From contig NKPT01000035.1 of NCBI GenBank assembly GCA_002254845.1, positions 1 to 37,384 of the forward strand: a stretch of DNA of 37,384 bases, read 5' to 3'. Below the pieces are notes generated by a model that searched no databases, was not told where the DNA came from, and was given only the letters and a program-made list of their open reading frames with translations. This document shows positions 24,890-34,664 of the stretch, piece after piece (position 1 is the stretch's first letter; the number at the start of each line of letters is the position of its first letter). The DNA is from Chloracidobacterium sp. CP2_5A. Lineage in GTDB: Bacteria > Acidobacteriota > Blastocatellia > Chloracidobacteriales > Chloracidobacteriaceae. Position numbers and translations under genes: made by a program.

Positions 24890-26074
24890 ATGGTGACGTT
24901 TCGGCGCGCGCTGCGGCTTGACGGCATGCAATCTTCTTCGACGATGGCTGCGACGGCGGCGGCGGCGCGGCTTCGCGCCGAGGGGCAGGCGGTCATTGAC
25001 TTGGGGGCCGGAGAGCCGGATTTTGATACGCCGGTCAATATTCGCCGGGCGGCGGCGCGGGCGCTGGAAGAAGGGAAAACGCGCTACACTCCGGCGTCGG
25101 GCACGGCCGAGCTCAAGCAGGCGATTGCGGACTACATCGCCGAGGAAACCGGGACGCGCTATCCGACAAGCGCCATTATCGTTTCGGCCGGCGGCAAGCA
25201 AACGCTCTTCAACGCGCTGGTCAGCCTGATCAATCCGGGCGACGAGGTCATCATTCCCGCGCCCTACTGGGTGACCTTTCCTGAAATCGTCGCTTTCTGC
25301 GGCGGCGCGAGCGTTTTCATCCCGACCCACAGGCAGGATTTCCGCTTGACGGCGGACCTGGTTGAGCGGGCGCTCACGCCGCGCTCGAAAGCGGTCATTG
25401 TCAACTCGCCGTCGAATCCTTCAGGCGTGGTTGTCCCGCCGGACGCCATCCGCGAGATTGCCGAGCTGTGCGCGGCGCGCGATCTGTGGCTCATTTCGGA
25501 CGAGTGCTACTACAAGTTTGTCTATCCGCCGGGACGGCCGTTTTCGGCGGCGAGCTTGCCGGCGGCGTTGCGCGAGCGGGTGTTGGTTTCCGGGTCGCTA
25601 TCCAAGACCTACGCGATGACAGGCTGGCGAATTGGCTATGCGCTGGCGCACCCGGATTGGGTCGCCGAGATGACCAAGGTGCAGAGCCATTCAACGTCTA
25701 ACCCAACCACCTTCGCCCAGTGGGCCGCGATTGAAGCTCTGCGCGGCGGCCAAGCGTCCGTGGGGGCTATGCTGGCGGAGTATCAAGCCCGTCGCGACTG
25801 GATTGTTCCGGCGCTGGATGCGTTGCCGGGCGTGAGCTGTCGGCAGCCGGAAGGCGCGTTTTACGCTTTCCCTGACTTTTCGGTTGTTCTGGCGAAAGCC
25901 GGCCTGCGCGATGCGGATTTTGCGCAGCGTCTGCTAGAAGAAGCGGGCGTCGTCGTGACGGCTGGCTCGGCCTTTGGCGCGGACGGCTATGTGCGGATTT
26001 CCTACGCCAACTCTCTCGCGAACCTTCAGCGCGGCGTGGAAAACATCCGCTCGCTTATCGAGCGACTTGGCTAA
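24890..26074 (+). CDS. Pyridoxal-phosphate aspartate aminotransferase (class I)
   Basis: This 394-aa enzyme is a class I aminotransferase of the bacterial aspartate/prephenate aminotransferase group. It has GAGEPDFDTP near residue 38, the PYWVTFPE segment, NSPSNPSG for cofactor and substrate contacts, SDECYYKFVYP, and the PLP-binding Lys239 in SGSLSKTYAMTGWRIGYA. It interconverts aspartate and 2-oxoglutarate with oxaloacetate and glutamate. Some members also act on prephenate. The ATG at 24890 follows GAGGGG by about 5 nt. The DUF937 gene follows after 29 bp. Confidence 0.93.
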   Translation: MVTFRRALRLDGMQSSSTMAATAAAARLRAEGQAVIDLGAGEPDFDTPVNIRRAAARALEEGKTRYTPASGTAELKQAIADYIAEETGTRYPTSAIIVSAGGKQTLFNALVSLINPGDEVIIPAPYWVTFPEIVAFCGGASVFIPTHRQDFRLTADLVERALTPRSKAVIVNSPSNPSGVVVPPDAIREIAELCAARDLWLISDECYYKFVYPPGRPFSAASLPAALRERVLVSGSLSKTYAMTGWRIGYALAHPDWVAEMTKVQSHSTSNPTTFAQWAAIEALRGGQASVGAMLAEYQARRDWIVPALDALPGVSCRQPEGAFYAFPDFSVVLAKAGLRDADFAQRLLEEAGVVVTAGSAFGADGYVRISYANSLANLQRGVENIRSLIERLG

Positions 26075-26103
26075 GCGCGCGGAACAAAACAAGGAGAAAC
26101 CAT

Positions 26104-26682
26104 ATGAGCGATCTCGTCAGCGGCTTGCTTCAGCAGTTGGCCGGTCCGGCCGTTGCTCGGCTGAGTCAAGCCATTGGCGCCGACGAGGCGACTACAAGCA
26201 AGGCGGTGGCCGTGGCGGTGCCCTTGCTTATTGGCGCGCTGGCGCGCAATGCGGCCCAGCCGGAAGGCGCGCAGTCTCTGCATCAGGCGGTCGTCAAGGA
26301 TCATGACGGAAGCATTCTCCACGATGTCGCCGGCTTTTTGGGCGGCGGCCAAGCGGGCGGCGGGGACGGCATCCTGCGGCACGTTCTGGGCGAGCGGCGC
26401 CCGGCTGTGGAGCAAAATCTCGCTCAATCCACCGGCTTGGCCCCGGCGGCGACCGGGCAAATGCTGGAGCTTCTCGCGCCGGTCGTCATGGGCTGGCTGG
26501 GGATGACGCAGCGCCAACAGGGACTTGACGCGAGCGGCGTCGCCAGTCTGCTTTCCGGGCAGGCGCAGGCGACGCCGGGCAACCTCCTGGGCGCGCTCAA
26601 CGCGCTGCTCGATGCTGACAAGGACGGCTCCGCGCTGGACGACATCGCTCGCTTTGCGATGGGCTATTTCAAAAAGCGGTAA
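26104..26682 (+). CDS. DUF937 (YidB-like) domain protein
   Basis: The 192-aa protein matches the pattern of DUF937 proteins: an N-terminal helix SDLVSGLLQQL, then VAVAVPLLIGALARNA, a Gly-rich HDVAGFLGGGQAGGGDGILRH-type stretch, and LELLAPVVMGWLG, ending with a Lys-rich FKKR. Function is not established for the family. AAGGAG at 26091-26096 lies 7 nt before the ATG. It follows the aminotransferase closely and may be cotranscribed with it. Confidence 0.85.
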   Translation: MSDLVSGLLQQLAGPAVARLSQAIGADEATTSKAVAVAVPLLIGALARNAAQPEGAQSLHQAVVKDHDGSILHDVAGFLGGGQAGGGDGILRHVLGERRPAVEQNLAQSTGLAPAATGQMLELLAPVVMGWLGMTQRQQGLDASGVASLLSGQAQATPGNLLGALNALLDADKDGSALDDIARFAMGYFKKR

Positions 26683-26713
26683 CTAGCGCCTGATGAGGGC
26701 GGCGCGCCGCCTC

Positions 26714-26742
26714 GCCCCGCGCCCGGATGACCGGCGCGGGGC
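26714..26742 (+). terminator. GC-rich hairpin between the DUF937 gene and gyrA
   Basis: GCCCCGCGCCCGG (26714-26726) pairs with CCGGCGCGGGGC (26731-26742) with one bulged C and an ATGA loop. A short palindrome GGCGGCGCGCCGCC lies just before it. There is no T-tract, so termination strength is uncertain. Confidence 0.45.
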
Positions 26743-26754
26743 GGCTTGGCTTGG

Positions 26755-26799
26755 CTTGGCGCTTTCAAAAACTTGCAAAAAACTTGGCGCTTTCAAAAA
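26755..26799 (+). repeat. 17-bp direct repeat in the gyrA leader
   Basis: CTTGGCGCTTTCAAAAA occurs at 26755-26771 and again at 26783-26799, 28 bp apart, and ends 8 nt before the gyrA start. A CTTGG triplet repeat precedes it. It may be a slippage duplication or a pair of regulatory sites. Confidence 0.7.
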
Positions 26800-26807
26800 A
26801 GAAGCTT

Positions 26808-29255
26808 ATGGACGAGCAAAAACTGATACCGGCGAACATCGAAGACGAAATGCGCCGGAGCTACCTCGACTATGCCATGTCGGTCATCATCGGCCGGGCG
26901 TTGCCGGATGTCCGCGATGGCTTCAAGCCGGTGCATCGGCGCGTGCTCTGGACGATGCATGAGCTGGGTAACACGTTCAATAAGCCCTACAAGAAGAGCG
27001 CCCGCGTCGTGGGCGACACCATCGGCAAGTATCACCCGCACGGCGACCAGGCGGTTTACGACACCATCGTTCGGCTGGCGCAGGACTTTTCCATGCGCGT
27101 CCCGCTCATTGACGGGCAGGGGAATTTCGGCAGCGTGGACGGCGACGCGCCGGCGGCGATGCGGTACACCGAGGTGCGCCTCGCCCGCATCGCGGAGGCT
27201 ATGCTGGCCGATATCGAGAAAGAAACGGTTGACTTCCAGGAGAACTACGACGGCTCATTGAGCGAGCCAGTGGTGCTGCCCACGCGCTTTCCCAACCTGC
27301 TGGTAAATGGCTCGTCGGGCATCGCCGTCGGGATGTCCACCAACATTCCTCCGCACAATCTGACCGAGACGCTCGACGCCACGATCCATCTGGTCAACCA
27401 CCCTGCGGCGACCGTTGAGGACTTGATGAAGTTCATCCAGGGGCCGGATTTCCCGACCGCGGGCTTCATCTGCGGGCACAAGGGCATCCGCGACGCTTAC
27501 CTGACCGGGCGCGGCTCGATCACGATGCGCGCGCGCGCGGCCATTGACTATGTCGGCGGCAAGGGCGAGCGCGAGCGACAGGCGATTGTCGTAACGGAAC
27601 TGCCTTACCAAGTCAACAAGGCAAAGCTGCTGGAAAAGATCGCCGAGCTCGTCAACGAGAAGCGCCTCGAGGACATCGCCGACCTGCGCGACGAGAGCGA
27701 CCGCGAAGGGATGCGCATCGTTATCGAGCTCAAGCGCGGCGCCGTGGCGAAAGTCGTCTTGAACAACTTGTTCAAGCTGACGCCGATGCAAACCAACTTC
27801 GGCATCATTAACCTGGCCATTGTCAACGGGCAGCCGCAGATTCTTGATTTGGCTGAAACCCTGCGGCACTTCATTGAACACCGGCGCGAAGTTGTGCGTC
27901 GCCGGACCGCCTTTGATTTAGCCAAAGCCGAAGCGCGCGCCCACATCCTCGAAGGGCTGAAACAGGCGCTTGATGTTCTTGACGCGGTGATCGCGCTGAT
28001 TCGGGCGGCCAAATCGAGCGCCGAAGCGCGCGAAGGTCTGATGACGCGCTTCGCGTTTAGCCAGCTTCAGGCGCAAGCCATTCTGGAAATGCAGCTTCAA
28101 AAGCTGACCGGGCTGGAGCGCCAGAAAATCGCGGATGAATACGAAGCCATCATCAAGCGGATTGCCGAGCTGCGCGAAATTCTTGAAAAGGAAGCCGTGT
28201 TGCGCGCCGTCATCGTGAGCGAGCTGCAAGAGATTCGGAAAGAATACAACGAGCCGCGCCGGACGCAGATCGTGGACGAAGACGCCGAGCTAACCATCGA
28301 AGACCTCATCCCCAATGAAGAGGTTGTCATCACGATTACGCGCGGCGGGTACATCAAGCGCACGCCGCTTTCGGCCTACCGCACGCAGAAGCGCGGCGGC
28401 ACGGGGCGGCGCGGCATGGCGACCAAAGCCGAAGACGTGGTGGAGTCGCTTTACATTGCCTCAACGCACAGCTTTTTGATGATTTTCACCACGAAGGGGC
28501 AGGTTTACAAAATCAAGGTTCACGAGATTCCAGACGCGGCCACCTCCGGGCGGGGCAAGGCGATTGTCAATCTAATCAACTTGCCCGATGGCGAAAAAGT
28601 CGCCGGCACGATTCCGGTGCGGGAGTTTTCATCTGGTCAGTTCGTCGTGCTGGTGACGCGCCGGGGGATGATCAAGAAAACGGAGCTTGCGGAGTACGCC
28701 AACATTCGCTCGAACGGCATCATCGCCATGGGGATCGAAGAGAAGGACGAGCTGATGGCGGTGCAGATGAGCGATGGCGCGAAGCGCATCCTCATTTCGA
28801 CCTTCAATGGGCAGGCCATTTGCTTTGATGAGAGCGACGCTCGCGCCATGGGACGCCCCGCTTACGGAGTGATCGGCATTCGCCTGCGCGATGACGATTA
28901 TGTGACTGGCATGTCCGTGGTGACTGGAACCGAGGATGTTCTGGCCATATCGGAGCTGGGGCTTGGGAAGCGCACGCCAATGTCGGAGTATCCGGTTCAT
29001 CGCCGCGGCGGACAGGGCGTGATTACGATGCGCGTTACCGAGCGCACGGGCGGCGTTATCAAAACGCTTCCGGTCAAGGATGACGATCAAGTCGTTATCA
29101 TCACGGAAAAGGGTCAGCTTGTCCGAGTGGATGTCAAGCCGATTCGAAAAACCGGCCGCGCCGCGCAGGGCGTCAAGGTGATTAATTTGTCAGAGGATGA
29201 CAGGGTCGTGGATGCATCGCTCGTCGAAGCTTCCGGCGACGATATGGCGACCTAG
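26808..29255 (+). CDS. gyrA: DNA gyrase subunit A
   Basis: GyrA forms the DNA-cleaving part of gyrase. The 815-aa protein starts with the conserved EDEMRRSYLDYAMSVI block and has the catalytic Tyr120 in AAMRYTEVRL. The C-terminal beta-pinwheel has the GyrA box variant QKRGGTG, which favours gyrase over topoisomerase IV. In the quinolone-determining region KYHPHGDQAVYDTIV carries Gln81 where E. coli has Ser83, while the acidic Asp85 (E. coli Asp87) is kept. I chose the ATG at 26808, since the upstream frame is Lys-rich leader. gyrB is not in the window. The ribosome binding site is weak (AAGAAG). Confidence 0.96.
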   Translation: MDEQKLIPANIEDEMRRSYLDYAMSVIIGRALPDVRDGFKPVHRRVLWTMHELGNTFNKPYKKSARVVGDTIGKYHPHGDQAVYDTIVRLAQDFSMRVPLIDGQGNFGSVDGDAPAAMRYTEVRLARIAEAMLADIEKETVDFQENYDGSLSEPVVLPTRFPNLLVNGSSGIAVGMSTNIPPHNLTETLDATIHLVNHPAATVEDLMKFIQGPDFPTAGFICGHKGIRDAYLTGRGSITMRARAAIDYVGGKGERERQAIVVTELPYQVNKAKLLEKIAELVNEKRLEDIADLRDESDREGMRIVIELKRGAVAKVVLNNLFKLTPMQTNFGIINLAIVNGQPQILDLAETLRHFIEHRREVVRRRTAFDLAKAEARAHILEGLKQALDVLDAVIALIRAAKSSAEAREGLMTRFAFSQLQAQAILEMQLQKLTGLERQKIADEYEAIIKRIAELREILEKEAVLRAVIVSELQEIRKEYNEPRRTQIVDEDAELTIEDLIPNEEVVITITRGGYIKRTPLSAYRTQKRGGTGRRGMATKAEDVVESLYIASTHSFLMIFTTKGQVYKIKVHEIPDAATSGRGKAIVNLINLPDGEKVAGTIPVREFSSGQFVVLVTRRGMIKKTELAEYANIRSNGIIAMGIEEKDELMAVQMSDGAKRILISTFNGQAICFDESDARAMGRPAYGVIGIRLRDDDYVTGMSVVTGTEDVLAISELGLGKRTPMSEYPVHRRGGQGVITMRVTERTGGVIKTLPVKDDDQVVIITEKGQLVRVDVKPIRKTGRAAQGVKVINLSEDDRVVDASLVEASGDDMAT

Positions 29256-29502
29256 TCAACCTCCGGCGGACCGTTGTTGCGGCGGTCGTCTCAGTCGCTC
29301 CTCCGCTCCAGCGCGGCGCGCAGGCGTTGCAGCTTGGGCTTCCAGCGCCGCCGCCCGCGTCGGGAAGCGAGCGGGCGAAGTCTCCCGTGAAGTCGGATTC
29401 GGCGGCGACAACCGCCGGCGCGACTCCGACCGGCTCCACTAAGGCGCCATCGCTTGCCTCCTGGAGCGCCGCTGTAACGCCTTGAGGGCGCAGGCTTGGC
29501 GC
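29256..29502. other. 247-bp gap between convergent gyrA and dnaE-C
   Basis: I see no supportable gene. Two short open frames on the minus strand (for example 29182-29439) overlap gyrA or lack any family pattern. A small GACCG/CGGTC inverted repeat just after gyrA is the only hint of a terminator. Confidence 0.4.
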
Positions 29503-30819
29503 TCACTGAAGCTCAATGGCGCAGTCCGGGAAGGCTGTTTTCAGCGATTTGAGCAGTTCGGGCGACGGCCGAACGCTAAAAGCCTGATGGGCGCGGAGCC
29601 GGGCTTCGACGCCTGAAGGCAGGCGCAGCGCGAAGATGAGCGGGCGATCTCCGCGGTAAGGATCCAGCGCGTCGCGGAGCTTCTCAACCTGCGCCGCGTC
29701 GAGCGCCGCGGCCGGGAGGTGAAGCGTGACGCTTTTCGCATGGCGCTCCCGAAGCCCTTCAAGCGGCTCGGCCGCTTCAGCGATGATTTTCGCTGGCGCG
29801 TCGTCTTCAAATTCCAGGCGCCCGGTGACGAGCACGGCTGCGCCGTCCTGCACCTTGTCGCCCAATCGCTTGAATGTCTCCGGCCAAGCGATAACTTCCA
29901 GGCTGCCGGTTTCGTCCTCGAGGGTAAAAACGGCAAAGCGGTCGCCTTTTTTGGTATTTTTCACTGTGAAGGCGTTCACCACGCCGCCCATGCTGACAGT
30001 GTCTCCGTGAGCGTGGGCGGCAAGCTTGGCATAGGGCACGCTCTTGCGGCTTTCCAGCGTTTCCCGAAAAGCGGCCAGAGGGTGCCCGGTGAGGTAAAAG
30101 CCAAGCGTCGCTTTCTCGCCGGCAAGGCTTTCCTTGACATCCCAATCAGGAACGCTCGGCAGCCCCTCATCCGCGGATTGGGTCAGTTCCGCGGCGAGGC
30201 CGCCAAACAGCGAGACCTGACCAGCCGCGGCGTCTCGGCGCGCGCGCGCGCCTTGCTCCAGCGCGGCGTCAATCGCGGCGAACTTTTGAGCGCGCCCGCC
30301 GGGCAGGCTGTCAAGCGCCCCCGACTTGATGAGGCTTTCCAGGACGCGCCGGTTGAGAGCCTTTGGATCAACTCGCTCGGCAAAGTCAAAAAACGACTTG
30401 AACGGCCCCTGCTTTTCGCGGGCGTTCAAGATGGCCTCCACGGCCGCTTCGCCAAGCCCTTTGATGGCCATCAGCCCAAATCGAATCTTCCCCTCCGTCG
30501 CCGTAAAGCCAAGGCGGCTGATGTTGACATCCGGCGGCAAAATTTCGACGCCCTGCTCCCGCGCGCCCTCGATGTAACGCGCCACTTTGTCGCTGTCGCT
30601 TACCTCGCAGGTCAGAACCGCGGCCCAGAAGTGCGCCGGGTAGTGCGCCTTGAGGTAAGCCGTTCGGTAAGCCAATACGCCATAGCAGACCGAGTGGCTG
30701 TTGGCCGTCAAAACGCCGTTGACGAAGTAGTTATGGCGCGGCCCGCGCATCGTCAGGTTGTAGGTCGGCGCGACGCCAGCCGGCGTCACGCGGGCAATCT
30801 TGAGTTCACGCAGCGACAT
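29503..30819 (-). CDS. dnaE: DNA polymerase III alpha subunit, C-terminal half with split-intein C fragment (dnaE-C)
   Basis: Residues 1-40 look like the C-terminal fragment of an intein. They have a YNLTM strand, the block F/G segment HNYFVNGVLTAN (His29) and terminal Asn40. Ser41 then starts normal DnaE sequence (SHSVCYG, then YRTAYLKAHYPAHFWAA), running 398 residues through the helix-hairpin-helix and OB-fold regions (GGVVNAFTVK, FTLEDETGSLEVIAW) to the stop. PHP, palm and fingers domains are absent. An in-frame TAG at 30850-30852 limits upstream extension, and pdxS ends at 30937, so no N-terminal half adjoins. This matches a trans-splicing DnaE split intein as in cyanobacteria. The ATG at 30819 is chosen. 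A TTG at 30840 adds seven residues. The N-terminal half is not in the window. Confidence 0.9.
   Translation of the reverse strand: MSLRELKIARVTPAGVAPTYNLTMRGPRHNYFVNGVLTANSHSVCYGVLAYRTAYLKAHYPAHFWAAVLTCEVSDSDKVARYIEGAREQGVEILPPDVNISRLGFTATEGKIRFGLMAIKGLGEAAVEAILNAREKQGPFKSFFDFAERVDPKALNRRVLESLIKSGALDSLPGGRAQKFAAIDAALEQGARARRDAAAGQVSLFGGLAAELTQSADEGLPSVPDWDVKESLAGEKATLGFYLTGHPLAAFRETLESRKSVPYAKLAAHAHGDTVSMGGVVNAFTVKNTKKGDRFAVFTLEDETGSLEVIAWPETFKRLGDKVQDGAAVLVTGRLEFEDDAPAKIIAEAAEPLEGLRERHAKSVTLHLPAAALDAAQVEKLRDALDPYRGDRPLIFALRLPSGVEARLRAHQAFSVRPSPELLKSLKTAFPDCAIELQ
30700..30819 (-). other. Intein C-terminal fragment (IntC) of split DnaE
   Basis: The 40 codons encode an IntC-like module. It holds MSLRELKIARVT, a strand YNLTM, and then RHNYFVNGVLTAN, which fits intein blocks F and G, ending in the cyclising Asn. 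The penultimate residue is Ala instead of the usual His. The +1 extein residue is Ser (codon 30697-30699). Its length is like that of IntC pieces from natural split inteins. There is no endonuclease sequence. Confidence 0.85.
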
Positions 30820-30843
30820 CGTGGGAGCGAAAGCGAACAAGGG

Positions 30844-30876
30844 CGTTGCCTATGCCGTTTCAGAGCATAGGCAACG
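30844..30876. terminator. Perfect 12-bp hairpin between pdxS and dnaE-C
   Basis: CGTTGCCTATGC (30844-30855) and GCATAGGCAACG (30865-30876) are exact reverse complements around a 9-nt loop. On the minus strand it starts 60 nt after the pdxS stop and ends 24 nt before the dnaE-C ATG. It could end the pdxS transcript or act in the dnaE-C leader. There is no T-tract. Confidence 0.55.
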
Positions 30877-30893
30877 TCCAAGCCAAATGTCCA
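30864..30893 (-). promoter_or_regulatory. Candidate promoter for dnaE-C
   Basis: On the minus strand TGGACA (30893-30888) matches the -35 consensus at five of six positions. It is followed after 18 nt by TATGCT (30869-30864), a four-of-six -10. It would start transcription about 40 nt before the dnaE-C ATG. The -10 overlaps one arm of the 12-bp inverted repeat. Confidence 0.35.
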
Positions 30894-30936
30894 TCGGCGG
30901 TCGAGCCCTGGTTCCGGGCCCAGATGGCCAGCCTCG

Positions 30937-31830
30937 TCACCAGCCGCGCGCCGCCAGCGCCTGTTCCGCCGGAATGGATTCCATCGCTAGCCCTCGCATT
31001 GGCTGGCTATCCTCGATTTCCTCGCAAGCTTCCAGCACCTTAGCCGGCTCCTGATAAAACGTCGTCGCTTTGACGATGGCGCGGGCAAAGCGCTCCGGAT
31101 CATTGGATTTGAAGACGCCGGAGCCCACAAAGACCGTTTCCGCGCCGAGCTGCATGCAGAGCGCGGCATCCGCCGGCGTCGCCACCCCGCCCGCGGCAAA
31201 GAGCGGAACAGGCAGCTTGCCGTTCCGCGCCACATAGCGAACCAGCTCGTAGGGCGCTTGCAGGCGCTTAGCTTCCGCCATCAGCTCGTCTTCATCGAGA
31301 ACTGTCAACAGCCGGATGTCGCGCCGGATGTCGCGCAAATGCCGTACCGCTTCAATAATGTTGCCGGTCCCGGCTTCGCCCTTGCTCCGAATCAAGGCCG
31401 CGCCTTCGCCAATTCGGCGCAGCGCCTCGCCTAAGTTGGTCGCGCCGCAGACAAACGGCACGCGAAAGGCGAGCTTGTCTATATGGCGATGCGGATCGGC
31501 CGGGGTTAGCACTTCCGACTCGTCAATGAAATCCACGCCGAGGGCTTCAAGAACCTGGGCCTCGGCCAGATGGCCTATGCGAGCCTTGGCCATCACTGGA
31601 ATTGAGACGGCTTCCATAATCTGCCGAATCATGCGCGGGTTCGACATCCGCGCCACGCCGCCGTCGCGCCGAATATCGGCCGGGACGCGCTCCAGCGCCA
31701 TCACGGCCACCGCGCCGGCTTCCTCGGCAATGCGGGCCTGCTCGACATTGACGACATCCATGATGACGCCGCCCTTGAGCATTTCGGCGAGTCCAGTTTT
31801 GAGTCGCATCGGTTGCTGGGTGTCATTCAT
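30937..31830 (-). CDS. pdxS: Pyridoxal 5'-phosphate synthase lyase subunit PdxS
   Basis: PdxS condenses ribose 5-phosphate, glyceraldehyde 3-phosphate and PdxT-derived ammonia into pyridoxal phosphate. The 297-aa protein has the very conserved family blocks [20 protein letters not shown], the loop [36 protein letters not shown] and [14 protein letters not shown] with VGSGVFKS. Length is typical. I chose the ATG at 31830, preceded by GGAGGAA about 9-11 nt upstream. The genes larB and hemB lie before it on the same strand, while its partner pdxT is at 379-966. Confidence 0.97.
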   Translation of the reverse strand: MNDTQQPMRLKTGLAEMLKGGVIMDVVNVEQARIAEEAGAVAVMALERVPADIRRDGGVARMSNPRMIRQIMEAVSIPVMAKARIGHLAEAQVLEALGVDFIDESEVLTPADPHRHIDKLAFRVPFVCGATNLGEALRRIGEGAALIRSKGEAGTGNIIEAVRHLRDIRRDIRLLTVLDEDELMAEAKRLQAPYELVRYVARNGKLPVPLFAAGGVATPADAALCMQLGAETVFVGSGVFKSNDPERFARAIVKATTFYQEPAKVLEACEEIEDSQPMRGLAMESIPAEQALAARGW

Positions 31831-31993
31831 CAGGCGAACTTCCTCCGAATAACGCTGCCAATCGTTTTTTATCGGGACAACGTTTCGTTGCCTCCGGCTT
31901 GCGCGGGGGCGCGCTGCCAACGCGCACGGTACGGCCGCCGCCGCTGCGCGCGCAACGGCCATTTGGCGTGAATTTGCAACCAATAGCGAAGCT

Positions 31994-33824
<1,831 letters not shown>

Positions 33825-33832
<8 letters not shown>

Positions 33833-34664
33833 CGCGACGCTCAAACCACCAAACGGCCAGCGCCAGATTGACCGCGACACACCCGACAGCCCATCCAATC
33901 ATCAGCGGCGACGGCGTGGACGCCGAGGAAAACGGCCCAAAGCCGACTTGCCGCAGCAGGGGCGGCTGGAGCAGCGCCGCCGCGTACTGCCACATTGCCT
34001 CCGTCGGCACGAGCAGGCTTGAGGCGACGCCTAGGTTTCGGGCCGTCGCGTTGCCAAGCGCCGCTCCAATCCGCTCCATCCAGCCGCCGATGAAGGCGAT
34101 GCCATACAGCCCGAAGACGACGACGCCGTTGGCGAGCGTTGAAAGCCGCGCGCCGCCAGCAATCGTCATGGTCAGGATCACCGCGCCCCCAAGCCACATT
34201 GCCGCTAGGGCCGCCAAGGCGTTGGGCGGCGCATAGCCGCCGGCCAGCCGCGCCACGAGCAGGACGCCGCCCGCCATAAAGCCCAGGTAAAGCGTTAGAA
34301 GCCCCAGAAAGCCCAGCCACTTGCCAATCACAATCGCCGCCCGGCGCAACGGCTTGGTCAGGAGCGTGTGCACAATGCCCGACGCGATGTCGCCCGACAG
34401 CGTATCCACCGGCAGCGCCACGGCTGTGACAGCGACAAGAAAGTTGACGGCGTACAAGCCGGCCAGCGTGAGCAGATTCAGTTGAAGGCGCTGAATGGCC
34501 GGCGGCGCGCCGTCCGACTCGACGACGGCCGCGCGAAAGCCCCAGGCGAAGAGCGCCAGAAATAAGAGGCCCAGAATAAACGCCAACAAAAGAACCTTGC
34601 GCTGGCGAGCTTCGTGGAAGGTCAGGACGGTCAGCGCCGCCACGCCCCGCAGGTCATCTCTCAT
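33825..34664 (-). CDS. ABC-2 type transporter permease
   Basis: The 279-aa protein has an N-terminal amphipathic LTFHEARQRKVLLLAF segment and six hydrophobic helices at about 26-44, 66-90, 113-136, 150-172, 178-196 and 255-272. LSGDIASGIVHTLLTKPLRR in the first cytosolic loop is typical of ABC-2 permeases such as NosY. No ATP-binding partner gene is adjacent in the window, so the transported substrate is unknown. It overlaps the upstream hydrolase gene by 11 bp and so belongs to the same operon. Confidence 0.85.

Noticed and set aside
29182-29439. An 85-codon minus-strand frame between gyrA and dnaE-C
   Set aside because: It overlaps gyrA, contains no domain, and no ribosome binding site is seen.
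30850-30936. Possibility that the rest of the intein or dnaE continues upstream in another frame
   Set aside because: The 87-nt stretch before pdxS carries an in-frame stop, and the other frames give only short runs with stops and no intein blocks.
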